From assembly GCA_029834535.1 (NCBI GenBank), contig JAQMWT010000324.1, positions 1-64,000 on the forward strand: a stretch of 64,000 bases of DNA, written 5' to 3'. The stretch's first letter is position 1; every line of letters begins with the position of its first letter. Of this stretch, positions 37,901 through 48,639 are shown one piece after another. This stretch comes from Chrysophaeum taylorii. Its lineage: Eukaryota; Sar; Pelagophyceae; Pelagomonadales; Pelagomonadaceae. The position numbers and the translations under genes are program-made. The notes under the pieces were generated by a model, which made no database searches, was not told the origin of the DNA, and saw only the letters and a program-made list of their open reading frames with translations.

Positions 37901-40900
37901 TGCGAAACTTTTTCCACAAATGCAATGAATCTTGTCGCGACGGAGGCCATCGCAGCCGACGGCAACGGCAACTCGAGTAGCGAAAATTCCCGCTCCGCTC
38001 AGAGAGCTTGACAACCCGGAGCGCGTGGCTTCGGACCGGATTCGTCGACGGAGGCGTGAGCCTTAGGTTATCTTGGGGCAGCGGCGCGATATCGAAGTCA
38101 AAAATTGGCTGCTGCTTGTTTTTTGCAAATAATAGCCGGCAGGACTTTGACGTCCTCGTGGGCCATCGACGCGGGCGAGCACAAGACCTTTGACTCCGAC
38201 GACCAGGTCTTCTCCAATGTTGAGTGTCGGTCGGACGCGCCGACCAAAATGACGGACGATAGGTCTTGAACTCGCGCGCCGTCTGGACGACGACGACGCC
38301 ACTCGCGCGCTTTTGGACTTGCATCTCGATGTTGATCTCGGCGACTGCTTCGAGCGCGTCGAAGCACAGATGCACCGTTTGCGGCCTGACGACTATATGA
38401 CCATAGCGCTGACACGCTGCAGCTTCGAGCGCGCGAAGCGATCGTGCTGCGCATAGCCCAAGCGGCGAGCTGCGACAGCAATCGCGAATGACAGCTGGGT
38501 TACGATGTTCGCCTCACGGCCCAGATTCGCAATCTCGCTCCGGTTCGAGCTCTCGAGAGCGAAACGCTCTTCGTCCTCATCCGCCACTTGTCGATCTTGG
38601 CCAGACGATGCCACGTCCTTCACCGCGAGTTTACGGCAGGGGGGACGCTGCTGCCAACGGTGTCACTGCCCGGCGCAACGAGGCCAGCATTGATGATGAT
38701 GCCGCGTGTGCTCATCGCATCGTTTGAAGCGCGAGCTAATGACGTGGCCGGTGCAGCGCTCCTGGACCAGGCATGGCTGTTGATCTGCTTGAATCGCACG
38801 CACGACGACACTTTTTACTACTCCAGCCTCCTCCTCGGGGAGGGCGAACGTCGCTTCCGTCCGCTTACGTCGCTTGGCAACGGAATCGAGTTTTGGCAAC
38901 TGCACGAAGCGGCCGTCAAGGAGGCGCTCGTATTTGCGGCACGCGCTGCGACATCATCGATGCTGACATCAACTTCATGTCGCAGCCGGTGATACCAGTC
39001 GATGTCCTGCAGCACCGCGGCGTCGATGGCGGGGTATGTACGATCGCTCTGGCCTGGACCTTCTCCCTAAATCTCCGTCCACCTCGGGCCTTAAGTAATG
39101 CCACCGAGTTCGCATGGTGTGCGTCGCGCTACATCTCGGAGGGGAGCTTGGAAACTCAGCAGCGTCCTCGAGTCAATCCGGAGGACGCTGCGGTCAATCC
39201 CGAAATCCCTCAAGACTCCTCGACTACGAGCCCATCAGGCCAGGGCGCCACTTGACAATTACGACGAGGACACGGAGGACAAAATCGATGAGGATGAGGA
39301 TAAACGAGAGCGCGAGGACGACAACGATGAAGTCACGCCTTCCAGCTGACGACGAACAGGAGCCGCCCGCGCCGCAATAACGACGCAGACAACGCCGAGG
39401 ACTCAAACGACAAGGATGCAACGATGCCGCCGGCCTTGAGAGCCAAACGCAAACGGGTGCATGACGAGGTCGAGACGCCGGTGGCTAACGAGGCCGATGC
39501 CGAGCGGCCGGGCCGGTCGACGAGCAAGAGGCAACTCGAGCACGAGCCGCCGAATGTTGACGACGACGACGACGACGGCTTGCACGCTCCACACGCTCTG
39601 CGCGCCCACCTCGCTGCATCTGCAACTGGCAGTCACGAGCCTGTGTTCGTCGACTCCGTGGCCTACACATCTGCAACACTCGCTGCTCTCCTCGGCGTAA
39701 TCGGGAAGCACGACGCAGCGGCCTCGCCAACAGCTTTTCCCCGTCGACCTCGCGCGAGTCGCCGAGGCCCTTGCGCAGGCCCTTCCCCCTCGACATGATT
39801 TACTGACTGAAATCAAGGAGGACTTTCATCCTGGTGCCTTGCGCTCGAGCTCATGCTGTTGGCAAAACAACGCGAAACCCACAACATCCCCGATCTGCGG
39901 CCCTTCGTTGCGGCCTTTTGTAGCTCGGAACTTTTCTCTCGACTGCCACACCGCGCTGGAATAAGCACCACCAAGACTTTGACCCTGTTGTTTAACCGTG
40001 GGACTGTTGTTGTTGGCTTTTCCTTGCTGCCTCTGATAGCAAAACAGTGTTTGAGCCGCGTTTTCATCGATCGATCGCGCCTCGACGACAACAAGATCGC
40101 CGCCGTCTTCGCCACCCCAGGCGACCCCAAAGGCGTCCTCGACCTGCCCGAAGGCCAAACGCTCGGAGAACGCAACTAGTACACGACGAATCAACCACCG
40201 CGCGCCTGATGGCGAGCGTTAAGTTGCCGAGCTCTTCCACCTCCGAGCGCGAGGAATGCAAGGGGGACCGTACCTCGTTCGCGAGCGCGCGATGCTCCGA
40301 ATGATAGCTTTGCGCTCCATGACGTTCCTCCGCGATTCCACGGCTTCTTGCGCGAGGCGTTGACACGGGCTGGTTTGCCCGCGCGTCGCCGTGTCCGCCG
40401 ATCCTCTACGTTTTATTGTTTGTCGTTTCATGGCCGAGCCTTTCCGTCGGCCGGCAATACTGAGCGACAAGCACACGGAGGCACTCACTCGGCGTGTCTT
40501 CCCGCACACCGATAAACATGGCGCTTTTGTTCCTCCGTGTGGACGCCCTGCCTGCCGGTGCTGCTCGTGCGCGTAAGGGTCGAAGCACTATGCGTCACCG
40601 TGACGTTGACTATCCGAGAACGAATGTCCACAGCGATGTGAAGTAACCAGCAGCTGCGAACTGCGAGTCCAAGCACCTCTGCCCCCGGACGATTGCTTTT
40701 TACGAAAATGTGCGAGCTCCTGTCGTATGCCACTTGTCCAGGTCCATCGTCGTCGCCGTTCGGTCGTTGGCTTCATCGGCTGGATAACAGCGATGGCGGG
40801 CCAATGGAGACCCCCCTGAAACGCGACCAGGTGGTCGCGAGGTACGAGCTGCCAGATGTTTGGGTGTTGGCAGTTGACGTGATTTGGTTCAGTGACTATA

Positions 40901-41640
40901 ACAACTCATTTGGCTAGGCTGGGCGAGGGGGGGGGGTCGCGAGGACAACGAGATACTGGGCGGGAGGGGTGGGGTTCCTGGCCACCTACGCCTACGCGCC
41001 TGTCTCTAGCCCTCGCTAGTCGCGAGGAGGTCTCATACGCGAGGGTAAACCTGCCTTGCTTGCCAGGCGCCCCGGTCTTCAGAGCTACCATTCTACGGAC
41101 CGCCGCTAAGTGAGGCTCGGCGGTTCTGTCGGGGGGGGAGCGCCTCTGAGAGCCTCGCGTTCTTCTCGGGCACGGGCGTTGAAGGCTCGGAGGATCAGAG
41201 GGAGCGCCGCCGCCGCAGAGAGATCACTGTGCCGTAGCCAAACGCGCGACTCCCAGCCGTAATACTTGAAGAAGTACCGAATGCGACCTGTTTTCGGCTC
41301 GGACCGCCTACTTTCTACATTTTTTTTGGGGGATGCGACGATCTGCCGCGATGCATGAGGGGCATGCATAGCGTCCAAGTGGGACATCGGCGAGCCCTGA
41401 GCACTCGAGGTGTGCACCCGTCGGGCTTCCTCGTGGTTACCGTCCGCACGCCAAAACCCTCCCTCCAGCCCCAAATGTTGATCTGTAGCTTGACGAGTAG
41501 ACGCTGTCTGGCGCTGGAATGCCAGTCGTCCCGGGGGTGGGGTCCGAGACCCCCAAGCGCCACTGACAAGCTCCAGGGGGGAGGTCGCCTACGACCTGGT
41601 CTAGAGGCCTGCGGCCGCAAACCCTCTAGCAACCACGCGA
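34905..41640. other. Decayed region: possible old coding matter, no intact gene
   Basis: No intact gene is supported. Several plus-strand segments read as plausible protein but change frame every 100-400 bp: 35440-35600 (KDAESQFEKLPVEYPVAVLA), 38260-38455 (LDLHLDVDLGDCFERVEAQM), 38530-38985 (LLDQAWLLICLNRTHDDTFY), 38940-39150 (VIPVDVLQHRGVDGGVCTIA) and 39850-40175 (NIPDLRPFVAAFCSSELFSR). I read these as one or more degraded large ORFs, most likely from a mobile element. The piece ending in QHRGVDGGVCTIA resembles the Cys-box of C48/Ulp1 proteases carried by some transposons, but with Gly at the catalytic Cys. Family assignment is uncertain. Confidence 0.35.
35217..35393 (+). repeat. 30-bp minisatellite, six units
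   Basis: Six tandem copies of CGTCGCGTATCAAGGAAGCA plus GCTCGCAGCT with a few substitutions. In one frame this reads SSRIKEAARS repeated six times, in phase with an open frame from 35133 to 35624. There are no spacers, so it is not a CRISPR array. Confidence 0.9.
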
Positions 41641-42186
41641 AAACTCGTTAATCACTCCACCAATTTTGGTTACAATTGGACCGTTGGATGAGGGCGAAGT
41701 CGATGGGGCGACACCAAAACTTCCACTTTTTTTGCCAGGGGCTTGCGGATACCACAAGCCACGGTCGCCGACACGACCAAGGACACCTCGGACAATTTCC
41801 CCGTATGGCCGGGGCAGCTAGTACTCCGAGTTGGACGAGGTTCGACGGGCTGATAGGAGTTCCTCGGCATGTGGGAAAACTCGAGATTTTGCTAGCGCCT
41901 CGAGAACCGGAGCAAAGGGGCAGCGCCGCTGGGTTGAGGGATGTGGACACGTTTGAAAGCCGCTGCACAAGGGCTAGCTTCGAGACAGACATCTATCTGG
42001 TCGACCTAGCGGGCCTGTCACCCCCGTAGACTTCGACGGCGTCCGCAGGCCCGTCATCATCGACGTCGAAGTCGACGTCTGCAGCGGCGGCCGCCTCGCG
42101 CTCGGCTCTTCACTTCTTCCAGCAGGGCTTTATGTCGAAATAGGTCTCACACCTGATGAGGCGGCTGGCGTCGCAAGCCTCCACGC

Positions 42187-43512
42187 CTACCGGAAGATCC
42201 ACACAGATGCAGCCGTTCTTGAATCGCGGCCAGGCGGCCAGGAGCTTCGCGTGGGCCGCGTCCTGCTTGGTGCGCTTCTGGGCGCGGTTCTCGGCGCGCT
42301 CGCGCTTGGTCTCGTCCTCCTAGCCTCCTGGGCTTTACGCTTGCGCAGGAGGTCCAAAAGCTCTGCCAAACCACTCCCGTCGGTGATCCGAACGTGGGAC
42401 ACGTTACTCTTACTGGTCGGCTTAGTCACCTCCAGGCCGCCCGCCTCCTTTGGGTTGACCTCACGCTCGGACTGCTGCTTGATGATGCACTGGGCCTGCT
42501 CGAGCTCGGACTCAAAGTACTCGACCGCGCGCTTGGGCATGCCCGCCGGTGACGTTTTGGTCAGGTCGACAAAGTCATTCTTGTCGACCGGCGGCGACAG
42601 CGAGTGCATGTCGAACTTGGACTGATCGACGTTGCCCGAGGTGAGTCTACTCGATCCCGACCGTGGAGGAGTTGACGCGGTCGGGTGGAGGGCTCCAATA
42701 ATATCTGCGGTGGATTCGACCGACATTACGCACGGCCAAATCTCGGATCTTGAGTTGGTTGGCGGTGTTACGATATCCTTCTTGTGAACGTTTTTCGCCT
42801 TGATATAGGCCTCGTGGAACTTTTTGTTGGACTGGTCCTGGGCCTCAGAGGAAGACCCACGTGTTGGATGGCTAATTGAAGAGGCGGATGCACCGGTCCA
42901 GGCACCACTTGACGACCCTGGGGTCTTTGCGGCTGGCGTGGTTATCCGAGAGGACGATGACGCGGGTCGGGGACTCCGCGCTGCGTGAACTCCTTGTCCA
43001 GCAGCTTCATCCGGTCGAGGGAGGACGCACCGGTCTGGACGCCGTACTCTGCGTTCGATAGGATTCGATAGGATGGCGTGTGAGCTGAACTTGAATTCCT
43101 CGCAGATCTTGTTCTCGAACACGGCGAGCTCGTCGTGGGCGAGGCTCTCCGTGATTGTCAGGCACGCGACAACAGACTGGAGGTCTGGTTGAAGCCAGCA
43201 CATCATGACAGTATTGCACTCGCGGTTGATGGTGGCCGCCGCGATGCGAAAGTTGTCGACGCAGGCCGCGTACTTCATCTTGATAGCCAAGTAAGATCGT
43301 GATCATGCAACTCCTCCTTGCTCATCTGTCTTGATGATCACGAGTACCTGACGGACAGCGTAGTCGGCTGGACGGACGCGCCTAATTTGCGGCTCATAAT
43401 GGCCAGGCGCTGCATATATCTCCACGTTAAAGGCTGAAGTGTCGTCCCAGGCATTGGGAACGACAGCAGAATTTGTCGACGGAAGGACCGTGTTCGACAA
43501 GCTCGTCATCAT
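42187..43512 (-). pseudogene. DDE-superfamily (pogo/jerky-like) transposase remnant
   Basis: On the minus strand around 42960-42800 the reading IVLSDNHASRKDPRVVKWCL, DRCIRLFN, a stop, PSNTWVFL, a stop, then in a neighbouring frame ALDQSNKKFHEAYIKAK matches the end of the DDE_1 catalytic core (the second Asp in a DNHxS context, then P.NT...LQPLDQ..NK.FK..Y). The long 367-aa frame at 42187-43290 carries the C-terminal part including KFHEAYIKAKNVHKKDIV. Upstream frames at 43303-43512 may hold the N-terminal part. In-frame stops and frame changes make it inactive. No terminal inverted repeats were found by eye. Confidence 0.55.
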
Positions 43513-44278
43513 TCACAGGCCGGGGATACGAGTCCCCATACGTCATGCTCAAGTTTCTGGGTTTTTGGCCGCTGAGATGTTCGTGGAATATCTGGGTACC
43601 TGGGTAATCTCAGGCCACGCGTGGGCGGGCCTTACATGCCGAGTACCTGTTGCCCAACCTGAGTCCCCATTATTGCGGTAGCACCGCCGGCGATGCCGCA
43701 AGTGGAGTAGACTAGTTCGATGACGTGCGTTGATGCTAGGGTCGTCAAACTTGTCCCAAGGCGCCGAACAGAACGGCATTGTGGCCGGCATGCGCGCCTG
43801 GCCCCGCGGCGAGCTCGTTGACGGCCTCCACGCGCCCCAGCATGGCAGCGTGCGGCGCAGCCTGCCAAACTGCACCTGACCTGAAACTCATTGAATCTAA
43901 GCACGACCAGGCGAGTTGATCAAACTCGTTTGAGACCCCCGGAACTCGTGAGTAAGCTCAGTCAGCGCTCTGGACTTGAAGAAGTCGCAAGCCCAAAATG
44001 AAAATCGCAACAAATCTGGTGCCCGGCGCTTCGAGAAACCGAGCGGCGTGCACCCATCGGAGGAAGCGATCAGCAGCGCGAGCACACAACACTATTGAGG
44101 CGCGGCAGAACAAGTTTGATACGCAGGGTAAAGAAAATGAAAAAAAAGTCTTTCGTTATGTTGATTTTGACACATCTGTCGAGCGTTGTACCCTGATCGC
44201 TGACTGCACGGTTGCGATGGAGGACGGTGCCTTCTGAACCTGCTCCTTGCGAAGGCATCCGTCCTCCCGGCGATAATA
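43513..44278. other. Stretch with no recognised feature
   Basis: Short overlapping frames on both strands, none with a recognisable motif. Confidence 0.4.
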
Positions 44279-44719
44279 ATGGTTGTAGCTTTGGTTGTTC
44301 TTCTCAGTGTTGTTGTTGTTGGCGTCGGGGCAGAGAGGAAGCAGGTGCACATCACGCTCGGGTCGGGTCCGGGCGAGATGATCGTGACGTGGGCGCTCCC
44401 CAGTCCCGCCGAGGATGCCCTCGAGGTGCTGATCGCGGGGGAGTGGACGAGGTTCCCGGCGTGGTCGGTAAAGCAATATTCGACAGCGTCCAATATGTCG
44501 CCGTTTATTCACCACGCGACCGTGCGGGGCCTCTTGGCGAATACGAGCTACGAGTACCGAATTTCATCATCATCATCATCATCATCCGAGTTGTCTTCGT
44601 ACGTGATGCGAACCCCCGACGGTTGGCACCTGTTCGCCCCCCCCCGGGCGGGCCGGTTGGAAGCCGGAACGTTCGCAGCGGGACGGGTTATGGTCGGGGG
44701 ACGCAGAAGGAAGCGTTAA
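44279..44719 (+). pseudogene. Truncated purple acid phosphatase N-terminal domain
   Basis: The ATG at 44279 opens a signal peptide (MVVALVVLLSVVVVGVGA), then ERKQVHITLGSGPGEMIVTW, SVKQYSTASN, IHHATVRGLLANTSYEYRIS and YVMRTPDG. This is the fibronectin-like N-domain pattern of plant/algal purple acid phosphatases (QVH.T......M.V.W; IH.A...GL...T.Y.YR). The metallophosphatase domain is absent. From 44657 the frame runs through the dispersed repeat and stops. Either the gene was cut by that repeat or the remaining exons are lost; no phosphatase motif (GDxGD, GNHE) is seen downstream. Confidence 0.6.
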
Positions 44720-44907
44720 CGACGAGATGGGTGTCAGTCAAATCGCGGTCTCCGCGCCGCATGGCGACAGGCGCCAAATCTCGCCCGGCGCTCCTTCTCC
44801 GCGCTGCTCGTCTCTCGACCCCGTGACTTCTGAGCCCACGCGCCACGGCGCTAGGATTAGCCTACGCACCGTGCACTGAGATGGCCGATAGGTAGTTAGT
44901 TAGTTAG
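44657..44907 (+). repeat. Dispersed repeat, copy B (pair with 13731-14025)
   Basis: Same order of blocks as copy A: TTGGAAGCCGGAACGTTCGC, GTCAAATCGCGGTCTCCGCG, GGCGACAGGCGCCAAATCTC and a terminal TAGGTAGTTAGTTAG. It lacks the GGTCGACTGCTAAG block of copy A. It interrupts the purple-acid-phosphatase-like frame and ends next to the stop codon of the channel gene at 44896. Confidence 0.8.
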
Positions 44908-46092
44908 GTAGGTCGAGCGTTGCCGAGGTACGTACGCCCCCGACCCGAGATCCATTCTACCCCAGAGGAGGTAGATGAGACATACGTGGTAAGCGAACCA
45001 GCCGAGGAAAACAAGACCGTAGACGACCTTGTCTACCCAAAGGTATGGGTGCTTCAACAGCACGCTGTCAAAAACATTGACTAAAACGAGGACGATGACA
45101 ATGAGGGCGCACGCCTGCGCGTGCATACTCAGATACGTCGCGTAGGGTAGCTTGGGCATGTTCGATGAGACACTTGTCGAGAACGAAATCGTCGTAAAGA
45201 GTACCGTGACGGTGGTAGCGAGACGGGTCGAGAATTGCTCAGGCTCGACGAGAACGAGCGCAAAAGCGACGGTTGCGATTAGCGACTCCATCATCAAAAT
45301 GGTGGTCACGTAGTAACGCGGCTCGCGCTTGACCTTAATGTGGAATTCGACGCGTGGTTTTGATTGCTGCCCAGGCTGTTGGTCGATCTTCGTTGGCAGC
45401 CCAAGATCGAACTCGGGGCCACAGGTAAGCCAAGGGTCGAATTCAAGGGCAGGGTCGAGTTCCAGGGTCCCGTTCTGGTGCTGCTCGACCATGGCATTGG
45501 ACGCCTCTTCGTTGTGCTCATAGTATGGTATCTTCTCATCTTGATCTTCGATGCACAAGCCGTCTGGGTCATCAAAGTTCCCCCCAATTTGGAGAAAGTA
45601 CTCTTTGCGAAAGGGGAGCTTGTTGAGCCGATAGTCGAGGACGAAATCATGATCATCAAACGGGAAGTCACGCAAATCGAATTGGTGTTCCAAAGTCATG
45701 GCGACCTGCTCCGTGTAACACCATGCTCCGAGGTGCGGTTTGTAGATAATTTCAGCCGGACTCGTTACATCGAGCGTGGCGATGCGATTCGCAACGGTCG
45801 GAATTGGAACGAAACGTTTAACGTCGATCGGTAGTTCATCCACATACCAGCGTGTCTGCTCTAAACTGTCCATTTGACTGTTGATGTCGTCGAGGTTGAC
45901 TTTGGTTTCCTCGACGTCAGTGTTGTCACAACCGGTGTAATCGACGAATTTCCTCGTGAGCTCTTCGCATTCGAAATAAACGAAATACCGCCAACGCAGA
46001 TCGAAGCTATTGGTGAGGGGATTAATACAACGCAAGTTTTTAATGCGAACGAAGAGGAGACATGGGCGGCGCTCTTCATCACGCTCTGCCAT
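44896..46092 (-). CDS. Cys-loop/pentameric ligand-gated ion channel-like protein
   Basis: A 398-aa protein from ATG 46092 (MAERDEERRPCLLF); the upstream extension starts at TTG. The extracellular-type domain has FDLRWRYFVYFECEE (loop D/strand region), WYVDELPIDVKRFVPIPTV and HQFDLRDFPFDDHDFVLDYR, the signature FPFD segment of the Cys-loop superfamily, here without the two Cys. An acidic insert of about 60 residues follows. Four hydrophobic helices then appear: YYVTTILMMESLIATVAFAL (M1), STRLATTVTVLFTTISFSTS (M2), YLSMHAQACALIVIVLVLVN (M3) and VVYGLVFLGWFAYHVCLIYL (M4). No N-terminal signal peptide is evident, so an upstream exon is possible. Ligand and ion selectivity are unknown. Confidence 0.82.
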   Translation of the reverse strand: MAERDEERRPCLLFVRIKNLRCINPLTNSFDLRWRYFVYFECEELTRKFVDYTGCDNTDVEETKVNLDDINSQMDSLEQTRWYVDELPIDVKRFVPIPTVANRIATLDVTSPAEIIYKPHLGAWCYTEQVAMTLEHQFDLRDFPFDDHDFVLDYRLNKLPFRKEYFLQIGGNFDDPDGLCIEDQDEKIPYYEHNEEASNAMVEQHQNGTLELDPALEFDPWLTCGPEFDLGLPTKIDQQPGQQSKPRVEFHIKVKREPRYYVTTILMMESLIATVAFALVLVEPEQFSTRLATTVTVLFTTISFSTSVSSNMPKLPYATYLSMHAQACALIVIVLVLVNVFDSVLLKHPYLWVDKVVYGLVFLGWFAYHVCLIYLLWGRMDLGSGAYVPRQRSTYLTN

Positions 46093-46189
46093 TGACCCGT
46101 ATTTCTCGTGCGGCTGCACGGTGTCAAGGATTGCCACACGACCTTTATGTGGACGCGGATGTTTCGGCACTTTTTGCGGCAATCTAGGG

Positions 46190-46602
46190 TCAGCTCGTGT
46201 CTAAACCCTACTGCCCTCCAGCTTATTGCCGCACTGGCTCTTGACGCCCGCTTGCGCACGTGTGGCGGCTACGCACGAATTTGCGTGGACGACGGCGTCA
46301 TCTCAGGTTCACCTCGTGATGTTGTCAACGTTCTCTTGCAGTACGCCCGCGACATCCAAGCTAGCGGCGAGGAGCTCCGCCTCGACAAGTGCGTGGCGTT
46401 CTGTCCGGCGCTTGGCATAGGTCTCCTCGATCACCCCGATGTCCAACACCACGTCCAAGCTGTGCCGGACGGCACCCGCTCTCTTGCTGGCGGGATTGCT
46501 GGAACCAGCGCCGCCGTGGGAAGCCAGCGTGGTACGGAGCTCAGCGCCGAAGCCCGTCCCGCGGGGTCTCGAGTGCTCGCGCGATGCAGCAACCGGATGT
46601 GA
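46190..46602 (+). pseudogene. Reverse transcriptase palm fragment (non-LTR-like), plus strand
   Basis: In one frame, TALQLIAALALDARLRTCGG, then YARICVDDGVISGSPRDVVN, LLQYARDIQ and LRLDKCVAFCP form an RT palm: the VDDG box with its flanking strands and the L..KC motif. It continues VPDGTRSLAGGIAGTSAAVG, comparable to the GIPVVACGLVTYGVPIGS segment encoded on the other strand nearby. The fragment ends at 46602. The N-terminal RT half is missing because the channel gene begins at 46092. Confidence 0.6.
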
Positions 46603-47332
46603 GGAGGTGGTGCCAACGGTGCGACTCGTTTCGTGTGCGATAAGAGGTGGCACCCAGGACCGAGGCGAGGCGGGGGAGGTAGCCAGGGACCTCGACGGCA
46701 CCCGTTGAATCGCGAAGGTCGACGAAACGCGGGAGGGCTTGGGCCGCCGTGCCGACGAAGACGACGGAGCTGAGATCGGCGCAGGAGCGAATGCCGCCAC
46801 ACCAATTTCGAGCGGGAAGGTGGAGGAGGAGGATGTTGGGAGATTCAAATGCCTGACGCGGGTCAGCGCCAAGTGCCGTGGCGACGAATTTGAGAACGGC
46901 ATCGTCGAAGCGGCGGAGCGCGCTCGAGGCATTGGCGAGGTAGTCCATGCGCGGGGCGATGCAGCAACGGCCCAAGGAGTACATGCAGTGGAGAGAGACG
47001 TTCTGGAGCTTGGTGCGAATGGTGTTCATGTAGCCAACCTGATCGTCAACCTCGCGTTGCAAGGTAGAGTCGACGTAGGCACCTCCGGCGTGTCCGGCGG
47101 AGCCGATGGGCACGCCGTAGGTAACGAGGCCGCAGGCGACAACGGGGATACCAACGTTCATCTCGTCGACGGTCCTCTCGCCAGCGAGTTCGCCTCCATG
47201 GGCGTCCGTCCTCGTTGACTCCACAGTCACGACACCCTTGCTCATACCCCAGCTCGAGCGTGCTCTAACCTCCCAGCGCGAAACAGCTCGGGCCACTGCA
47301 CTCCAGCGACTGGTGGCCACCTTTCCCATCAC
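46541..47332 (-). pseudogene. Reverse transcriptase thumb/connection fragment, minus strand
   Basis: The minus-strand frame contains GIPVVACGLVTYGVPIGSAG, REVDDQVGYMNTIRTKLQNV, LGRCCIAPRMDYLANASSAL, DPRQAFESPNILLLHLPARN and WCGGIRSCADLS. That is the post-palm region of non-LTR-like RTs common in protists (G..VLG.PIGS; R....PR..YL.R; LP...GG.GLRS). The frame is open but has no palm on its own strand. It faces the plus-strand palm fragment. Confidence 0.6.
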
Positions 47333-47559
47333 CGATGCTCGTCGGATAGCGGCGTCCGCATCCTTCTCGACTACCTTTATCAGCTCGTGGCCCAGCTCTT
47401 CCCTTCCAGTTTATTCCATACTGCTGCTGGGCCGAGACGTGCGCCCAATACTTCGGCTACCCTCTCCAGCTTGTTTGGGCCTCGTGGGTACTCGTATTCT
47501 GGGCACTGATGTCGTTCTTGACGTTCACGGCAAGGCAATCTTGCCCAACGCTACGACGT

Positions 47560-48060
47560 CCCGGACATCCTCACCACACTCGACTTAGAGCAACTCTTCG
47601 ACCTCAAAACCCTCGCGGGGCGTTCGCTCTATACCGCCCACGCCCCCCATCCTTCCCATCCGTCGCCTGTCGATCGGCGCGCAGCGCAAGTCCACTCCGA
47701 GTACCTCGCCCGTGCTCGCATCATCGTAGCCATCACCACCCAGCCTGGCGCGGCACCCCAGCCCGGCTTCCCGGACCCTGTCGAGCAGCGGCTACGGCAC
47801 CGTCGCCGGCCTCGTCTTTGGTGCCTTCGGTGAGGCCAGTGCGGCATGCCATGCCCTCGCTGAAACCTGCACAGAGCGCATCGCTACGCGGACCTGGGTG
47901 GAAAGTGGCTGTGCCAACTTCGCAGAGGCCACGGCGGCCCAAGCTCGCCGCATCTACCGCGAGTGAGGGGTCGCCAACGCCGTGGGCCGGGCGCGCTGTG
48001 CCCTCACCGCCCTCACCCTGGCCGCAAGCACCCAGCGGAACGTCACAGTTCGTCGCACAT
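47560..48060 (+). pseudogene. C-terminal retroelement polyprotein fragment, frameshifted
   Basis: Across changing frames the plus strand reads QRYDVPDILTTLDLEQLFDL, AAQVHSEYLARARIIVAITT, PDPVEQRLR, then AGLVFGAFGEASAACHALAE and FAEATAAQARRIYRE. The VFGAFGEAS segment is one I associate with the C-terminal part of the same protist retroelement polyproteins. At least two frame changes and an in-frame TGA are present. Confidence 0.45.
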
Positions 48061-48157
48061 ACGTCCGACGGCATCATGCGTGTGACCTCCGGGTGGAGCC
48101 CGCCCTGCCTTCGTCTGCCCCGCGGCTCGGCGATGATCCCGATTAGGCCCCGCCTTT

Positions 48158-48272
48158 AGGAAGCCCTCACATTTTTGCCCCGAACACCTGAACGGGAAGC
48201 CCTCAGATTTTTGCCCCGAACACCTGGACGGGAAGCCCTCACATTTTTGCCCCGAACACCTGAACGGGATAC
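48158..48272 (+). repeat. 36-bp tandem repeat, three units
   Basis: Three copies of GGAAGCCCTCACATTTTTGC followed by CCCGAACACCTGAACG, the middle with two substitutions. It lies just 3' of the retroelement fragment. Confidence 0.9.
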
Positions 48273-48345
48273 CCATTTCCGCCTTCCTCGCAGATCCTCA
48301 AGCGCCCCCCCCTCGTAGTCGTCGACTCTTACAAACCCTTGCACT
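48258..48345 (+). repeat. Direct repeat flanking the ROCO gene, left copy
   Basis: CCTGAACGGGATACCCATTT then CCGCCTTCC, CCTCAAGC and GTCGACTCTTA recur in order at about 57893-58045 on the far side of the large ROCO gene, in the same orientation. This is probably the 3' end of a retroelement family present on both sides. Confidence 0.65.
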
Positions 48346-48639
48346 CTTACCCTAGTAAAGTCATGCTTACCCGCCGTACTCCTGTTTTCCGAAAACGGTC
48401 GTACACGACTTTATTACCATAACCACATCTCGGCTCTGCCTCAAGAGCAGCAAGGAGCCAGAGTCTGTGTGGTAGTAAAGACCTCTCCCGGTTAGTCCTC
48501 AAGCGGCGTTCTACGGGTTGTTTCGGTCCGCGGTCGACGCCGGAAGCGAGATGGAGTTTCGTGCCGCCACAACCCTAGAGTCGGCTTATATCAAAAAACC
48601 TCGTTCGCAGCAGATTTGAATCGGAATCGTCGATAGATC

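Noticed and set aside
41676-42029. 117-aa plus-strand frame (and its antisense partner 41648-41992)
   Set aside because: Both strands are open and neither has a motif I can name; not enough to call a gene.
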